Origin: Tetranychus cinnabarinus
Lineage: Eukaryota > Arthropoda > Arachnida > Trombidiformes > Tetranychidae
Direction: 5' to 3'
NCBI GenBank assembly: GCA_022266195.1
Contig: WHVY01000001.1
Location: 1,612,001-1,676,000, forward strand
Length of the DNA stretch: 64,000 nucleotides
Position 1 is the first letter of the stretch, and each line of letters opens with the position of its first letter. The translations under genes were made by a program, and so were the position numbers. Of this stretch, positions 1-14,300 are shown in pieces. A model generated the notes under the pieces. It was not told the origin of the DNA, ran no database searches, and saw only the letters and a program-made list of their open reading frames with translations.

Positions 1-429
1 GACACCCTAATATATTATACTTAGAAAATTTAAGGGTACAAGGGAGTTTACAAAGTATTATGAGTTACAAAATAAAATACAGAAGATAAAGTCTCTAAAA
101 TTACAGATCTTCGGGTTTGGGTTTAAACTATAGTGACTGGTATGGAAAGCCCTCAGTTCAGGATTGTTCACTGGCAATCTTGGCGTTTAGACTTCATTTA
201 GGCATTCCGACTAATTAATAAGCTGAGTGGCCAAATGCACACTTTTCATCACATGGAATTCATTGTCTGGTTTCACAGTCAACAGTTCACGAAGGCGCTT
301 CACCTGATGTCACTAATTAAAATCCTTTACCTAGTCACTCTGCCCAATCTAGCAAATTTGTTCATCCAGTCACTTTTAATAGTTCACAAATAGATTTACT
401 TATTACATGGAGGTTTAAAAAGTTGAGGT

Positions 430-1035
430 TCAAGTCCAATCTAACCTATGCGTAGAAATTCTTGGACAGATAATAAGTCAAATTTTTCGGGAATCGGCAG
501 AGATAAAGGGTTGTCATTTTCAGGAATCTTACATCTAATCATAATTGATATCCAATAAAAATTTGGGAATTTTGCAAACAGTATTTCAGAGTTTATGCAA
601 CATTGAAGTTTTGAAAACTCGCGCGTCGCTGTATTTTGCTGAATAATTTCGATCGTAAATGAGTAGTTAATTTCAAAGTCCTCTAATTCCCTTACGATTA
701 TTGCAATCAGGCAACTTGAAGCGTTTCTGATTAAAATTTAATCTGAATTTTATGCTGGTGGCTTTGTAGCTCGAAATTTCTACTAATTAATTAATAGTAT
801 TGAAAATAAGATTAAAATTATGAGTAAAAAGTTTAACCCTCCATAATTTAGAGACCGATTGAAAACCATGAAATGAAGCCGAATTAATTATCGAACCATA
901 GCATAAATTATATCATATTGGAGCTCTAAACTTTCTCTATTCATTGCACTCAAATTTGTGTCTCTATCTGCATTAGTTCAACAAATAAATTGTCTTGATC
1001 AAGTTGTCCAAGAATTTCTGCGCATAGGTTAGTCA
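430..1035. repeat. Degenerate inverted repeat flanking about 450 bp
   Basis: The stretch near 436-465 (CTAACCTATGCGTAGAAATT followed by CTTGGACA) recurs as its reverse complement near 1006-1033 (GTCCAAGAATTTCTGCGCAT followed by AGGTTAG), with one mismatch over about 28 bases. Similarity continues more weakly towards the centre (about 465-510 against 962-1005). A separate direct similarity of about 45 bases links 369-412 with 1033-1077. This looks like the remains of a foldback or MITE-like element, but no target-site duplication was identified. Confidence 0.4.
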
Positions 1036-1137
1036 ATTTTAGTTGTTCACAAAATATATTCACTTATATTGCTGAGATTCTTAATGGTGAGATTATGGTT
1101 TGATTCAGGTTTTTCTAATTCTTTTCTTAACTTAGGC

Positions 1138-2224
1138 TTGCAAAAAGAGGTTAAGGAGGCAAATGAGCTTCTTTTGGCAGGGATCTTCTTTGATACCTCG
1201 TTCTTTCAGTTAAGATATATCTTACTCTTGTTTAAGTAAGCATCATTGTTCAATCAGCATTGTTATCGTTAATTGTATCGGAATACTCTTTTTTGCTATA
1301 ATCATGACCATTTCAGAGTAATTTGAACATCTTCCTTATCTTCATTCTCTCACCGAATTCTTACTTTCAGCCATCCAACTGTTATCAACATCATATTTCG
1401 AGAGATGTGGAATACAGATTTCTGAATTCTTCAATCAAGCCATTAACGATACTATCATGCGTTTCGAGACGACTCACTGGACAACTGTCCATGACGAGCG
1501 TAGTCAACACACCAAGGCACAACTTCTCAAAGAAGTTAGCTCTATGATTGAGGATATTTTAAGGATGGTCAATATTATCTGTGGCAAGGATGAGGATGTC
1601 TTTGAAGCGATCGAACCAGCTGGGCAACCAGCAAGAACTGAACAATGAGCAAGCTCATTTTATCAAATCAGTTGATTCATACTGTAAAAATATTGCATCA
1701 TTTCAATTTTGCTAGAACGGAAAACTTTTTCCTAAAGTTAGATTAGACGGGCAAATCGGGTACACCATATGATGGTTTTAGCACTGTGTATCAGAGTGGC
1801 TAATTCTGGTACAACGAAAGGGACTGTGCTGTGCCAGAGCGGACAAAATTGAAAAAAGCTATCTGGTGGGCCAAAAAGGACAAGTTATGTTCTAGACCTG
1901 GACTTTTACTTACTACTATTTATATCAGATGAACAAGATTTCGATTTGATAGATTAAATGAGGATTAACAATAGACTTGAAAGCGGCAAGAGTAACGTAA
2001 ACTGCGTGGGGAGGAACTGCATAAAACTGTTAAAAATTGAATTGGTATAAGAGTTGGGCATGCGATTGACCTTGACAACCTGCTACCATAAAAACTGTAT
2101 TTAATTATCTGAAAATTCACACCATGAGTTTGCGTTGTCAGATAAAGGCTATGTTAAAGGTATCAATGATCTGTATGAGCTGTTTGTCAAAGCTGGTGAG
2201 ACTATTGACCAGAAAATTGGTTAA
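1138..2224 (+). pseudogene. Coding-like fragments of an unrecognised gene
   Basis: Three stretches read like protein. One runs 1138-1239 (contains KEVKEANELLLAGIFFDTSF) and ends at TAA. The second runs about 1373-1648 after a plausible acceptor (TTACTTTCAG, ending 1370), contains ERCGIQISEFFNQAINDTIM, and ends at TGA. The third runs 2105-2224 (contains YVKGINDLYELFVKAGETID) and ends at TAA. Amino-acid usage is unlike the surrounding random frames. Each fragment ends in a stop without an obvious donor, so decay is more likely than a live gene. I do not recognise the family. It could also be the end of a gene or transposon that extends left of the window. Confidence 0.3.
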
Positions 2225-4797
2225 ATAAATAATCGAGAAAATCTAATGAAACAAAGCCAATTGTAAGAAAAAATTGAGAAAAACCAATTAAATTAATTCA
2301 TCGAGTATCTATTGGTACATATCGCTGCAAGCAACTCATTATTGAATTTAAAGACATAAGACACAGAAATCCGAGAAATAGTATTAAAGAGCTATAAAAA
2401 TATCTAAATCCATTATTGATCCACTTTGATCATAAATCACAAAAATATACATTTGATAAAATTTATTATTTTTATCCAAGCGTATCTACTGAAAGATTAA
2501 TAAGAGCATTTAATCAAGAGTAGATTATGATTTCATTATTGCTTCTAATATCAAACTATTTCACATTTTATTTTGAAAATCATTCTCGTTCTGTGATGCG
2601 AACTTTAAAATCCGAAATTATGCATGAATATCTTAAGATTAGATTTTTGATCGCAAAGCCAACGATTGTTAAATAACAGAACAGGATAATACAGAGAAAG
2701 TATCACAGTGGTGAGTTTGTTTGAAGATTAAAGTTCAGTGAAAGTTCAAGTTAAATTTATTAATAATTTTTTTGTACTGAAAATCCGCAGAACTAAATTG
2801 TTCAGCTTGAACGATAAATAGTACATTACTAAAGCAAACAAACAATAATGATCAAACATGTGTTATACAAACAACATAAAAATGAATCAATATTATCCAT
2901 GCGCCTTCATTTCGATTTGATGAGAACAAAAATGAAACTCAAGCAAAAGTTGGACAAAAACGAGTCTGAAAGAGTTCTAAAACAACACCTTTCATTGTTT
3001 AATCTCCACTAATGTACACTAATCAATATGCAAGATAAAAATCCAAGCTTAAACACTCTAATTTTGTACTTAAATGAAACCCAAAAAAGTTGAAAAAGTA
3101 ATAAACTTTTCATTCGATATCAACAAAATCATTAGAATACAAGAAAAATTCTGATTTTGGGTCAATCGTTTTTTCAAAATTGCAGTTAAACAATGAGTAA
3201 TAGTTTTGCATGAAATTGAAATAAGCAACCTATTGCTTTAGATCAAGTGTTTGACCATTATTCAATTTGAAGTGTACATTCATCCACAATTTAAAGTAAT
3301 AACTGGTTCAATGTTGTAAATCGTTGCATTCACTTTCCTTTAGAAAAATGTCTTCATCAGATTTATTCTGTTGAATTTAGGAAAAGGTAAAGTTTTCTGA
3401 AGAAATTGTTTCATCGATTGTCCTTTCTACTAAGCCTGTTGAATAGTTGAGCTCATGATTGTCAAGATTTAAATCCAAACCCTGAAAGGATCAACAACAT
3501 TGAGAATTTCAAGCTTCAAAAAATTGAATTATTGTTGATTTACGACTAAGAATTTTATCCTTTTTCGTTTACAAAGACAGAATTGAACCTTTAAATTGAA
3601 GATGAATCTGTGAATAAAATGTTAAATCATTTTTATGTATTTTCATGGAAATGCGAAAATTGCAGTTGATTCCGATTCCGAATTTTTGTTGACCAAAATT
3701 CCAGTTATTCCACTGTTACATTGAAACTGACAATTTTGAGCTTCTTTTTCTTTCTTCACTATCTGTCTAAATCTTCCCAAAATATGATCCTTGGATTCTT
3801 TCAATTTATTGTCAATAGATTGTCATTATTGTTATCACTATTATGCAGTACATTCCCAGGTTATTATGATATTGAATTCAAGGGAAAGAAAGGTAGTGAT
3901 AAAGTGTTCATTATAATAGTGGGTTATCATCAAATGGGACTTATGAAGGCATGAAAAATGAAAAGACTTTAGTCAGACAGAAGCAGAGTGACAACCAGAA
4001 GATAAGATTAGACAGTAAAGAACGAAAGAGTCAAGAAAAGATAGACAGAAAGTGAGAGTCAAGTATACATTACAGATGAAGATAAATGCACGCAGCCTCA
4101 TCTTGAAGTCTCCTTGTAATTGTATTCAATTCAGTTGAGTTCAAGTTGCCTTTTTTTCTCATACAAGAAAGGTTTCTCTTTTCAGTTGAGATAAAGTTGA
4201 GCTGAGAAAGTCTCAGACTCATTCAGTGAAGGATCAACAACAAAAAAAAAGAAAACTAAACAGTGAAGAAAAATATCTATTTTTTCTCATTTTTCCCTTC
4301 TTATCAATACCTTTTACCAAATAATAATCGTCATCATCAAGTCTTCCCTTTTTAAACTTTCAATTTCCATTGAATAACCATGAATTTTTACATGAGCTAA
4401 TTTAGAAAACTAAAATCCTTTAAGATGACTTTTTGAATGCCATGAAAGCAGCTAAAGAAGAAGAAGAAGAAGCAGAAGAAGATAAAAAGAAAGAAAGAAA
4501 AAGAAGACAAAAAAATTGTTGTCACATTACAAGTCATGGTTTACCCTCAACAAGAGACAAAATTGTAACCTAAAGGGTTCGACCTTCTCCATCAAAATTG
4601 GGTTCGTCAAAGGCCTGATCAATGGTGAAGTTAAAGTTGAAGCTGAAGACTTGATGAAATTTATGCAAACTTGAAGCAAAGTCAACCAAGCAAAAGTTAT
4701 TAAAATTTTGTGATTCCAATTGTGATTTAAATTGTGATTAATATTTATTGAAACCATTAACCATTGCAATAAAGTGGACTACACTAATGAGATCAAG
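2225..4797. other. Non-coding stretch upstream of the phosphodiesterase
   Basis: AT-rich DNA with no convincing gene. It contains an AAG/GAA-rich simple repeat near 4456-4510. The last few hundred bases presumably hold the promoter and 5' UTR of the phosphodiesterase, but no clear TATA box was located. An in-frame stop (TGA 4735-4737) separates this region from the chosen start codon at 4798. Confidence 0.5.
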
Positions 4798-5365
4798 ATG
4801 GAGAAATCATTGGATTGTGATGAACAACAGTTGAAAAAGATTGTTGATAATTATCTTACGGATAATCCTGATTACATCAAATGTTGGCTAGCAAATAATG
4901 TTAACCTGGAGCAAGTTGAACCTTGGATTGAATCATTGAAACAGATGATAACAAAGTCTGACCAAATTGAACAGGAAAAGACTAAAGTTAAAGAAAAGGT
5001 TTACCATGAGAAACAAGACTCATTGTCATGTTTACCTTGTTCATCAACAAACTCAATGAAAACTGAATCACATCAAGCATCTTTACCATCTTCCCCATCA
5101 TCATCATCATCATTATCTAAATTACAAAAGCAGCAATTACATGAAAGTTTGTTTCAAGGAAAAGGTGAAAATGAGGAAATCTCTTCAATTAGTGGAGATG
5201 AAAATGTTACCAAGTTGCCGGTTAAAGATGAAGATGATAGTTTACTTGCTGAATCTTACATTGAAATGAGTAAACATGGACGCAACTCAGTTACATCAGA
5301 ATTGTTTCAAGACATTCTTGAAGGAACCCGAAAATCCCATCGACCCAGTCTAAATATAAGTGAAG
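4798..5365 (+). CDS. Pde6: PDE exon 1: N-terminal region
   Basis: Encodes residues 1-189. The first in-frame ATG is at 4798 with A at -3 and G at +4; the frame is closed upstream by TGA 4735-4737, so this start is preferred over the GTG at 4774. NYLTDNPDYIKCWL resembles the short helical N-terminal segment that precedes the GAF domains in PDE5/11. It is followed by a low-complexity, serine-rich linker (a TCA/TCT run near 5090-5120) and an acidic stretch. RKSHRPSL near the end could be a basophilic kinase site (inference). The exon ends at AAG|GTAAGT in phase 1. Confidence 0.88.
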
Positions 5366-8300
5366 GTAAGTAAAGTTATTGACTGTAAAACAGTAAATCA
5401 ATGAAATGAAAGAAAAGAAGAAAAAAAATGGTTTTCTTCAAGACTTGAAACCAACAACAATGGAATCAATCAATTACATGATTGATTAACTTTAAACGAT
5501 AGTCAATCAATTAGAAATGATGAATTTTGGTTTCAATCAAAGCTAAAAATAAAATTAATTTCAATTTTCAATCGCAAAAGAAGAAATGATAAAATGGCGA
5601 AAAAAAGTGAAAAACAAAACATAAGCTCACCAAACATGTGAAAACCTTCAGAGATGTTTTTAAGCTTTCAGTGATTATTTTTTATTTTTAGTATCACCAT
5701 TTCATCATCATCTTCATCATTCCCACCATCATCATGCATGATGTTGACTGTTCTTGTGGAAGGAAAAATCGGCGAAAGAAAGATTAGACAGAAAGGAAAA
5801 GATAAGAAACCAAAAACATTGTGATTAGTCAAGTAAATAGTTTTTCCCCTGATTTTCCTTTTACTTCATCTTTGCAAGATTATCATTGATATAACTGAAC
5901 ATCACATAATCAGTTGAAAGTTGAATAACAAAACAAAAAGGCTAAAGATGAAAATCGAAAGAACTTTTTTCTTCTCCATTTTACTGTTCATTTCAATGTT
6001 CAACTCTTTTCTTTCTTTTCCCTCTTCATCACTCCAACCATTGAAGATTAAGACATTCAACTTGTATAAAAACGTTATTTCATTTCACAAATCATTACTC
6101 AAGGTTATCATCTGTCAACCAGAATAATGATAACAATAATAATTTCCAGTGTTGATGATACAACTGAATAGTCTTTTTTGTGTTTCGCTCTTTGGAAGCA
6201 AGAAAAGTGTAAAAAGAGAAAGCTTTTGCTCTGTAAACATTTTCCAAAATTCTGGTTTATCTCCATCACTCTCACCATCAACATCATCATAATCATCATC
6301 AGTCTACTTGTAATCAACTAAACTGGTGAAAGATTAAACTGCAATATTCGAGTTTATCAAGTGTCAGTTTCAACTGATTATCTTTTCTCTTTGATTGATT
6401 GATATTCACTCATTCAATTTAAACCATTTCAACTTTTCTGTTCCGTTTAATGAGACATTTGCTAATTTATAATTTTGTATTTCAATTGATTTAATTTGCC
6501 ATTCATTTGCATTTCAATTTTTTCCTCTTTTCACTCTTTTCTTTACCAAATTAACTGTAAATCAACTTTTTCATTCTTTCCTTTTTCCATTGAACCTTTT
6601 GTTTTCCAATTTCCTGAGCAACTTTATTTACCAAAATTTTGTTTCATCTTGCAATGCTTCAAAGGCATAACAATTAAACAATCATTTAAATGGTTGATTC
6701 ATTGTCTGCAATCAATGAATCGTTAGCAACGAACAACGAAAATAGAGAAAAAAATTTTTGATGCTTTTCCTTTCTTATAAAGTTCTTTGTTTCCAAGCCT
6801 TCAATCTAAATTGACTTTGGTAAATGGATTAAACTTGATAAAGTAATTAACTTTTGTGGATAAAAGTCTGAACAAAATGTATTGAGTTTCAGTTTCGAAG
6901 TGAAATGTTTCATCTTGACTTAACCATGAACACAAAACTGTGCAAACTGATATATTACTCTTTGGGATTTGCCATATTTTTGGGTAAAAAGGTTATACAT
7001 TGAGAGAAGGAAAAATTGAAGGTTTGTTCAATGATTAAAAGAAACATTGAATGTTGAAAGATCGAGGCAAATGAAGGGTTGAATCTGAATGTAACTATTC
7101 ATGGTGTGCAAAGGATAAGGTTAATGAGCTAATTCATGTGGAAATCAGCTTAACTAGGTTTCTGTATCTTTTAATTAGATAATCTTGCTCATCAAGAGCC
7201 CGGTTAATGTATGAGAGGCTTTGAGCTAAATTGTAAAAATAGACTTCGAAATGAGGTTTGATTTCAACGTTTAATTACATTAGCATATTATAATAGTTTA
7301 GCAACGTTAACAATTCGCTTGGGCAATTAAAAAAGTATTGCTTATTTCACTCACATTTGTGTCTCTCACTGGATTTGCAAAAAGTAATGAAAGGACAAAG
7401 AAAAAGTAAATCGATTTCGAAAATCTATGGTTTCTTTAACTGACTGATTTGCCCGTCACTTGTTAAGTTTAAAAAAACTCAATGAACGACTTTCATTGTT
7501 TTAATTTCGCTCATAACTTTTAGAGTTATTGATTTGTTTAAATAAGTCAAAACAAATTCATCAATTATCCTGCAATTTTTCTCAAATTCTTAGATGATTT
7601 CCTTTGCTATTCAACAAGCGGGGTCACCGATCATGACTGATCGTTAAGCTTTATTTACTGAGTAGACTACAATCAATCCACATTAGAAAGACACAAATTA
7701 ATGAAGAAACGATTCTTCGAATGAGAAAAGCAAAAAAAAATCTTTAAATCTTGTCGAATCGAAAAGATTTATTTTGCAATGAGAAAAAGCTTTTCGTAGG
7801 AATTTATGGAAAAAGTTTCTATTTTTAAGAGCTCAAACTTTATGAGTTCGTAGGGGCATAAAAAATGAGATCATTTGTTCAGTTAATAAATTTCTCTGGT
7901 CGACAATTTTCGAGAAATCGAGTTCAAAGTTGAAACGTCAACCTTCTCTAGCATAGTTGTGCTCTCAAATCAACACATTATATACACACTGCCTGATCGA
8001 ACAAGGCGGATGAGCTTTTCATGAGAAGGCTTGAGACTGTTCTATGAAATCGGACTCCAAAGTCTGATTCGTAAAGTTGAATTCAGTCAAATCGCAAGTC
8101 TAAAAAGTCGTAGAACAATGAAATCCGATTATATTTTCTTTTGAATATTTTTGTTGAAACAATCATAAATATGCAAAGACCGATATTTCATTTTGCATAA
8201 CATTCAATTATTTTGTTCATGAATTTGTCTCTTCCATTTCCTGGTTTTACATATTTTTAAAACGCTATCCTGTGGAGCATTAGAATTGACAAAAAAGCAA

Positions 8301-11300
8301 AATTCAATATTAGCATGATAATGAGAGTGAATTATGCAAACCACCTAATTGATAAACAATAGAATAAGCATTCAGTTAATCATGCGATTAAATAGAAATG
8401 ATGATTTTAAATAAAAAAGGACACCAAAAATTACCATGAAAAGATGAAAAGAGAAAGAAAACAAACATTATTACATTCCATTAAAGTCTAACTTTTGATA
8501 GTTTTTATCAACTTTTGTAAAATTGTTGAATCAATTTCACTGATGTTCAACCATTATCACCTCATGTTGAGTTACCAGGAAAAAGAAGGAAACGAAAAGA
8601 TTTGCAATCGATTCTGGTTTACTGGTTAGTCTGACAACAAATTTTGATAACAAAATTCCATGATAATAGGAACCAAGAAAAAGTCTCTCGAGGTTACCAA
8701 ATGGAGGTACATTTATAGCTTACTTTTATGAGGGTAACATGAGTTTCGGACAGATTGTTGAACAAGGAATGAAGATGAAGCAAAATGCAAGTTACATTAA
8801 AACTGAAACAATTCCCACTGGGAGTGGAAATGGTTTTCTCCAGAAATTCTGTCTCATCCTATTCTGAACAGCTCTTCATGACTTTATCTTTCCTTATTAT
8901 CATCATTCCGCCATTCTTATCATTTATATCTTCACTTGGCTTCCATTATGTTATTTACACTCCCAGTTATATTCTCATTATTATCATTATTCGTGCTTTT
9001 CTTTGTTGGCAATCATTTTTGTCATTCTCATCTTTTCCTTCCCTTTCTTCATACACCACTCGACTGTACATTAAATTTCATTTCATGAGAAGAAGAAAAA
9101 ATGTTGAAATCACTTGAAATGCTAATCAGTTTCATGAGATTATAATCTCAGTTTTCAGTACTTTTTTTGTTCAACTTTGAATATTTTATTTTTTTCGCCT
9201 TTTCTATGCATTTCAAGGAGAATCAATTTTTCCATTGATAATGAAATTTATCTTCTTTTATTCATCTTGTTGAATGCATTGTTTGAAGGATGGAAACTTT
9301 ATTCTGATGAGAATTCAATTTATCATTAAACTTTTTCTTCTCTAATCTTTGGTTATCGAGTTAACCGTAAATTAATTTTGACTTTTTTGCTCATTTTCAT
9401 TCTTCTTTTTTCCTTCCTTCTAGCTGATCAATTATCTCGCAATGAGTTACGTGAACAGCTGAGAAATTTATCGGAAGAAGATTTATTAATGGAATTGATT
9501 CGTGACATTTCAAATGAATTGGACATCAATACACTTTGCCACAAAATTTTAGTCAATGTTTGCATTCTCATCAATTCTGATCGAGGCAGTCTATTCTTGG
9601 CTCGAGGAAGCCGCGAGAAACGTTATCTTGTACCAAAACTTTTCGATGTCACTCCAAGTTCAATACTAGAAGATGCTCTTCAAGCAGCCGAACAGTATTC
9701 AAAGATATCACCCATTCCTTTTGGTCTCGGAATTGCAGGTTATGTGGCTCAACACAAGACCTTTATCAACCTTAAAAACGCATATGAGGTAAGCGAGTCA
9801 AGAAACGAAATCGCAACGAAATTTCAAGCTAAAACTATTTTCTTCAATAAAACTCGCCGATAGCTTCATCGAGTTCTTGGGAAGATATTCATTTATATTA
9901 AATTCTGTGAATGAAGAAAAGCATAATGTAATAACTGATATTGATTGCAGAGATAGAATGCAGTTTAATTACGTTGATATTTCATATAAAGAGTTTCATC
10001 TAATAAAACAGAGTTAATTGATAATGGCTCATTCAGAATGCGCAGACAATATTCATTACATTATTCACTAATTCAACTCTTATGATAATAAATAAACTCG
10101 ACCTTTAACCTTTAACATTTTATTGTTATTAATAAATTCCACGTCAATATCTCATAACATTTTGTTTCATTAAACATGAAATTCATCCCAGCAATTATAA
10201 TTATTATTCACTCCCAGTCAAATTTGTAATAATATTGTCAGCTATATTGTCTGATCAGGAAAAAGCTAATGAGAAAAAAGGACAAAAACAACTTGCAAAT
10301 AAAAGCATGATAAAGTTGATTTTACTCTGAAATGAAAACATTATCCAAACAGGGAATGATAAATTTGACGTAACAAGGATGCAACTCGATTGACTTTTTG
10401 TCTTTATGCTTTAGCCTCGAACCTTGCTATCTATTTTAGTTTAACATTTTCCTCAGGCAATTTTGTCTCTTGATTTATCTATCAAACTAGTTCAAATTGT
10501 TTCTATTTGAAACTTTGATGAAAAATGAGAAAACTGAGAATTCCATTTTTAACGAAAAAAATTGCAACGAAATTTTCGTTACGTATCGCTAACGACTCTT
10601 TTATCAGCCAATTATTAAGCTTTAATTGTGGTAATAAAGATACACAAGATAGCATTTAAAGACAAGATACATTAAATGATGTAAATTAATGTAGATTCCA
10701 GGCAAAGAATAATTTTGTTGGTTATTTTTATTGATGAAACCATCAAGACTGGGAGTGAAAAGTTATTACATTTACACATTTACTGTGGATGTTGAGATGA
10801 AATTTAGTCATTTTGTTGTATTCAAAGAACCATGAAAACGAAGAGAAAATGTAATTCTACAAAATTGTTTAAAGAAATGCGTAAAACTATTTGACTTTGA
10901 CTATTTATCTTTTTCTCTTCACTCCCAGTATTTACATTAACATTATTATAAGAGTAGCATTCCCTTGTCGTTGAACAAAACTATAGTCTTTTCCTTCTGA
11001 CAATGAAAATAAAAGACAATTTCAATCAATTTGATTGCTACAAAATTTTTCCTGCAAGATTATTCCTTAACTGGGAGTGAAAATTATTTGTCTTTTTTCA
11101 TCAACATTTTGCCAAAGTCCATTTAAAATCATTGGGAGGAAACGAGTAAATTGCAGCTTTGATTGTCTCTAGTCAAAGGCTTGCATAATTTACTGTTCAT
11201 TTCCAGTTCAACTTCCAACTTTTTTTTCTGGGTTCGTTGGATTCCAAGCCTGCAGAATTGAAATTATCTGCTCATTATTAGAACTTTTCCTTTGTCTTTC

Positions 11301-14300
11301 CAATTACTCTTTTCATTCTTTTGAAACTCTTTGTTTATCCTTTGTTCTGGACAACTGAAATGTTCTCTTAAATTCTGTTGAACATTATTATTATCGAATC
11401 AATATTAGTGACATTTTCATTAGTTAACAAGGAATTGGTGAGACACACAAAAGAAGCTTGGAAATAAAAGTTTGAAGTAAAGCAAAATGTCATATTCAAC
11501 CTTATTTTGTTGAACAAAATTCTTATCCAATTTTTTCTTTTCCTTTTCTTTTTGTTTCGTTCAACCACAATCATGATGATCATCTTTTCTTCCAGAATCA
11601 TTACATTTACAGAATCGAAATGCTCATTAATTTTACTCGATAAATCTTTTTGTCGAGGAATTTATCCAATCAAATTGATTTTCTGAAAACTCATTTCTCA
11701 TTTCATTATCAACGTCAAACTTAATAATTATATTCATCAGAGAGTTTTAATGGAACTAAAAAGAGTAATGATGTGATAAAAAGAAGAATGAATTTCAATT
11801 TACGTCAAAAATTTTGACTTCCATCAATTAATGAGTTTATGTTTTTACACTCAACAGCAATCAAATCAGGTGCATGCAAGTGTTCAGTTGGACAATGAAG
11901 TTTACTTCACTAAACCAATAAACATTTGGTCGAGTTTAATCAATGTTTACATGAATTTGTCATGCAACCAATTGAGCGATCGTAAAACCTTTCCAAGCAA
12001 CCATTCATAATTATTCAACATTAGTTTATGAATTGAATGAACAAAACTGTCATTTCAATGTTGATAACAATCAAATTAGTGATTTCCTGAAGTATCGAAA
12101 TTCATCAAAGAACTTTTCTCCAACTTGAACTAGCAGAACGATGGAAATCAACTTATAATGCTAATCTGTAGAAGTCTTTGCATGAAGACGATTCTGTAAA
12201 ATTTAAAACAATTAATCAAATTACCTTTTTTGTTATCAGAATGCAAAAGATTTGGAAAGTTCTTTTGTTGAACAGAAATATTCCAAGCTCATCATTTTGC
12301 TAATTTTTCATTTTCAACTTGTTTGTTAGTAACTCATTGGAAGTTTGATTAAGCTTAACAATTGCTGATGAAATTCAAGAAAATTTTTCTTTTCTTTTCA
12401 CGTTACTTCAAGTTGAAGTCAATTAGTTTCGATTAGAACACAGTTTTGATTTATGAGAAAACTTTTGATGGATTTTTTGTTCCTTTAGTTTATTTCTTTT
12501 CAATTTGACATTCAAGTAATTTCATGCACAAAAATGTTGTAAAGCTTGTAATAATCTTGTATCCAAAGCATAAAAGAATCAAATTCAACATGGAACATTT
12601 CATGACAAAGATTGGATTTTTATCACGATCGAGTCTGTCTAAGTGAATAAAATTAATCTGTAGCAATAAAAACTAAAGTCAAAAAGGTTGACAAGGATGA
12701 ATTGGAAGAAAAGTTAATCCAAAAAAGTTACATTTTTCGATCTCGACTTGTATTCAAATGTTTTTCTTGCTTTTTTCAATTTCGATTGCTCAAAAAATTG
12801 AAGGTTGAAGGAAACAAGTTTCACCGAGAAAAGAAAAACATGAAAATCTTTTTCAATTTTCATGATTACCATTTATTAACCTCATGGGACAAAATTTTAT
12901 TACACGATTTTGTTGTACATTTTGGTTGAAACGGTTGAGTAAACATGGCGGAGGAAGAAAATAAAGAATCAATTTTAATTAACTTTTACTCTCGTCACCA
13001 TCAGGCAGAGACTCATGTTAATCTGATTGTTTCAATATCATCAAATTTACCAGAATCTTAAGTAGATTACATTTGCTACTTTCAATCAACTTGAGAAGAA
13101 ACGAAAGGCTGAAAATAACAAAAGATTTACATTTTTCATGGATTCAACTCATTACCTAATGCTTTCCAAAATTGACTTTGATCAATGAGTTTCTGCAATA
13201 ATGCAAGCCAAAAAGCTCTACAGGTAAAAATTCATTGTCAATCGAGTTGGTGCAATGATCAGGCTCTGTGAACTCAGTCTGTTCGACGTTAAATTTCAGA
13301 ATCTCAGAGAATTTCAATTTTCAAGGAAAATTTTGTGTAGAGTTCAGTTTATGAAGAATTTTATTTGAATGAAAAATAGAAAAAATATTCTTCTGAAACA
13401 TTTATTGTCAACTGCGTTAAAAGGTTCTTTGAGTAGTCGTTGAGTGTGGCAATTTATTCATTATAGTCTTCTCGAGGTTCAGTTATGTCCCAACTGGGTT
13501 TTACATTTGTCACTTGCACTTTCGTCATTTCTCTTTCGTTTTCAAAACTTGACCTTAATTTGGCCCTAAAATAGAAGTAAATGATCAGCTTCTAAGGTTC
13601 TAAGTGACCAATATCATTCTCATGGCTTGAGGCACTTGAAGTGCTTCGACTATGAAAAATATGAAGTATACTTATGAAGTTAGGAATAACATTCGTTTTG
13701 TTTGCTTTTTGGTGTAATGTTTCAGTCATTTTCAGCTCATTAAAATGGTCTGATCAGATTTAAAATTTGCTTTAGAAATTGAGGCGAAATTTCATCAGAA
13801 ATGTTTTTCTCTGATTTCTATCCATTTATCACAGAATTTCCAAAATCAAATCGTTAGATAACTTTCATTGTAAGTGCTCATCTAATTCATCTTATGCAAG
13901 TTCCTTTTACATTTCTAGTTCATTTTGTGGTGTCTTGAAATGTATTGACTTGAATTTATTTAGAGTTTTGTTTGCATTTTGTTTCGCGAAATTGAGCTAT
14001 TAAAACATTTACTTCTCTAGTCTTGAGGTATCAAATTCAAGTTGGTAAAAATGTTTCACTTTGTTGTTCCATTTTTGTTTATCGATTGACGTGAAATGAA
14101 TGTTAAATGAGCAAAACTTTGATGAGAATGAAGTATACAGTTTTGCAGGGAAAAACTACAAGAGAGAAAATATTTTTTTCTCTTTTCTAATCTGATCAGA
14201 ATTCAGAATTTGTTTCTGCCAATATCACATCAATTGTAGAGGGAAAAAATTGTATTTTCATTTGTACCATGAAAGAATTGAGAAGGAAGTTATATCAACA

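Noticed and set aside
427..437. GGTTCAAGTCC, similar to a tRNA B-box
   Set aside because: The flanking T-stem does not pair and no acceptor stem or anticodon arm can be built.
8785..9117. 110-codon frame with ATG inside PDE intron 1
   Set aside because: Isoleucine-, serine- and phenylalanine-rich low-complexity translation typical of pyrimidine-rich intron DNA; no homology or regulatory context.
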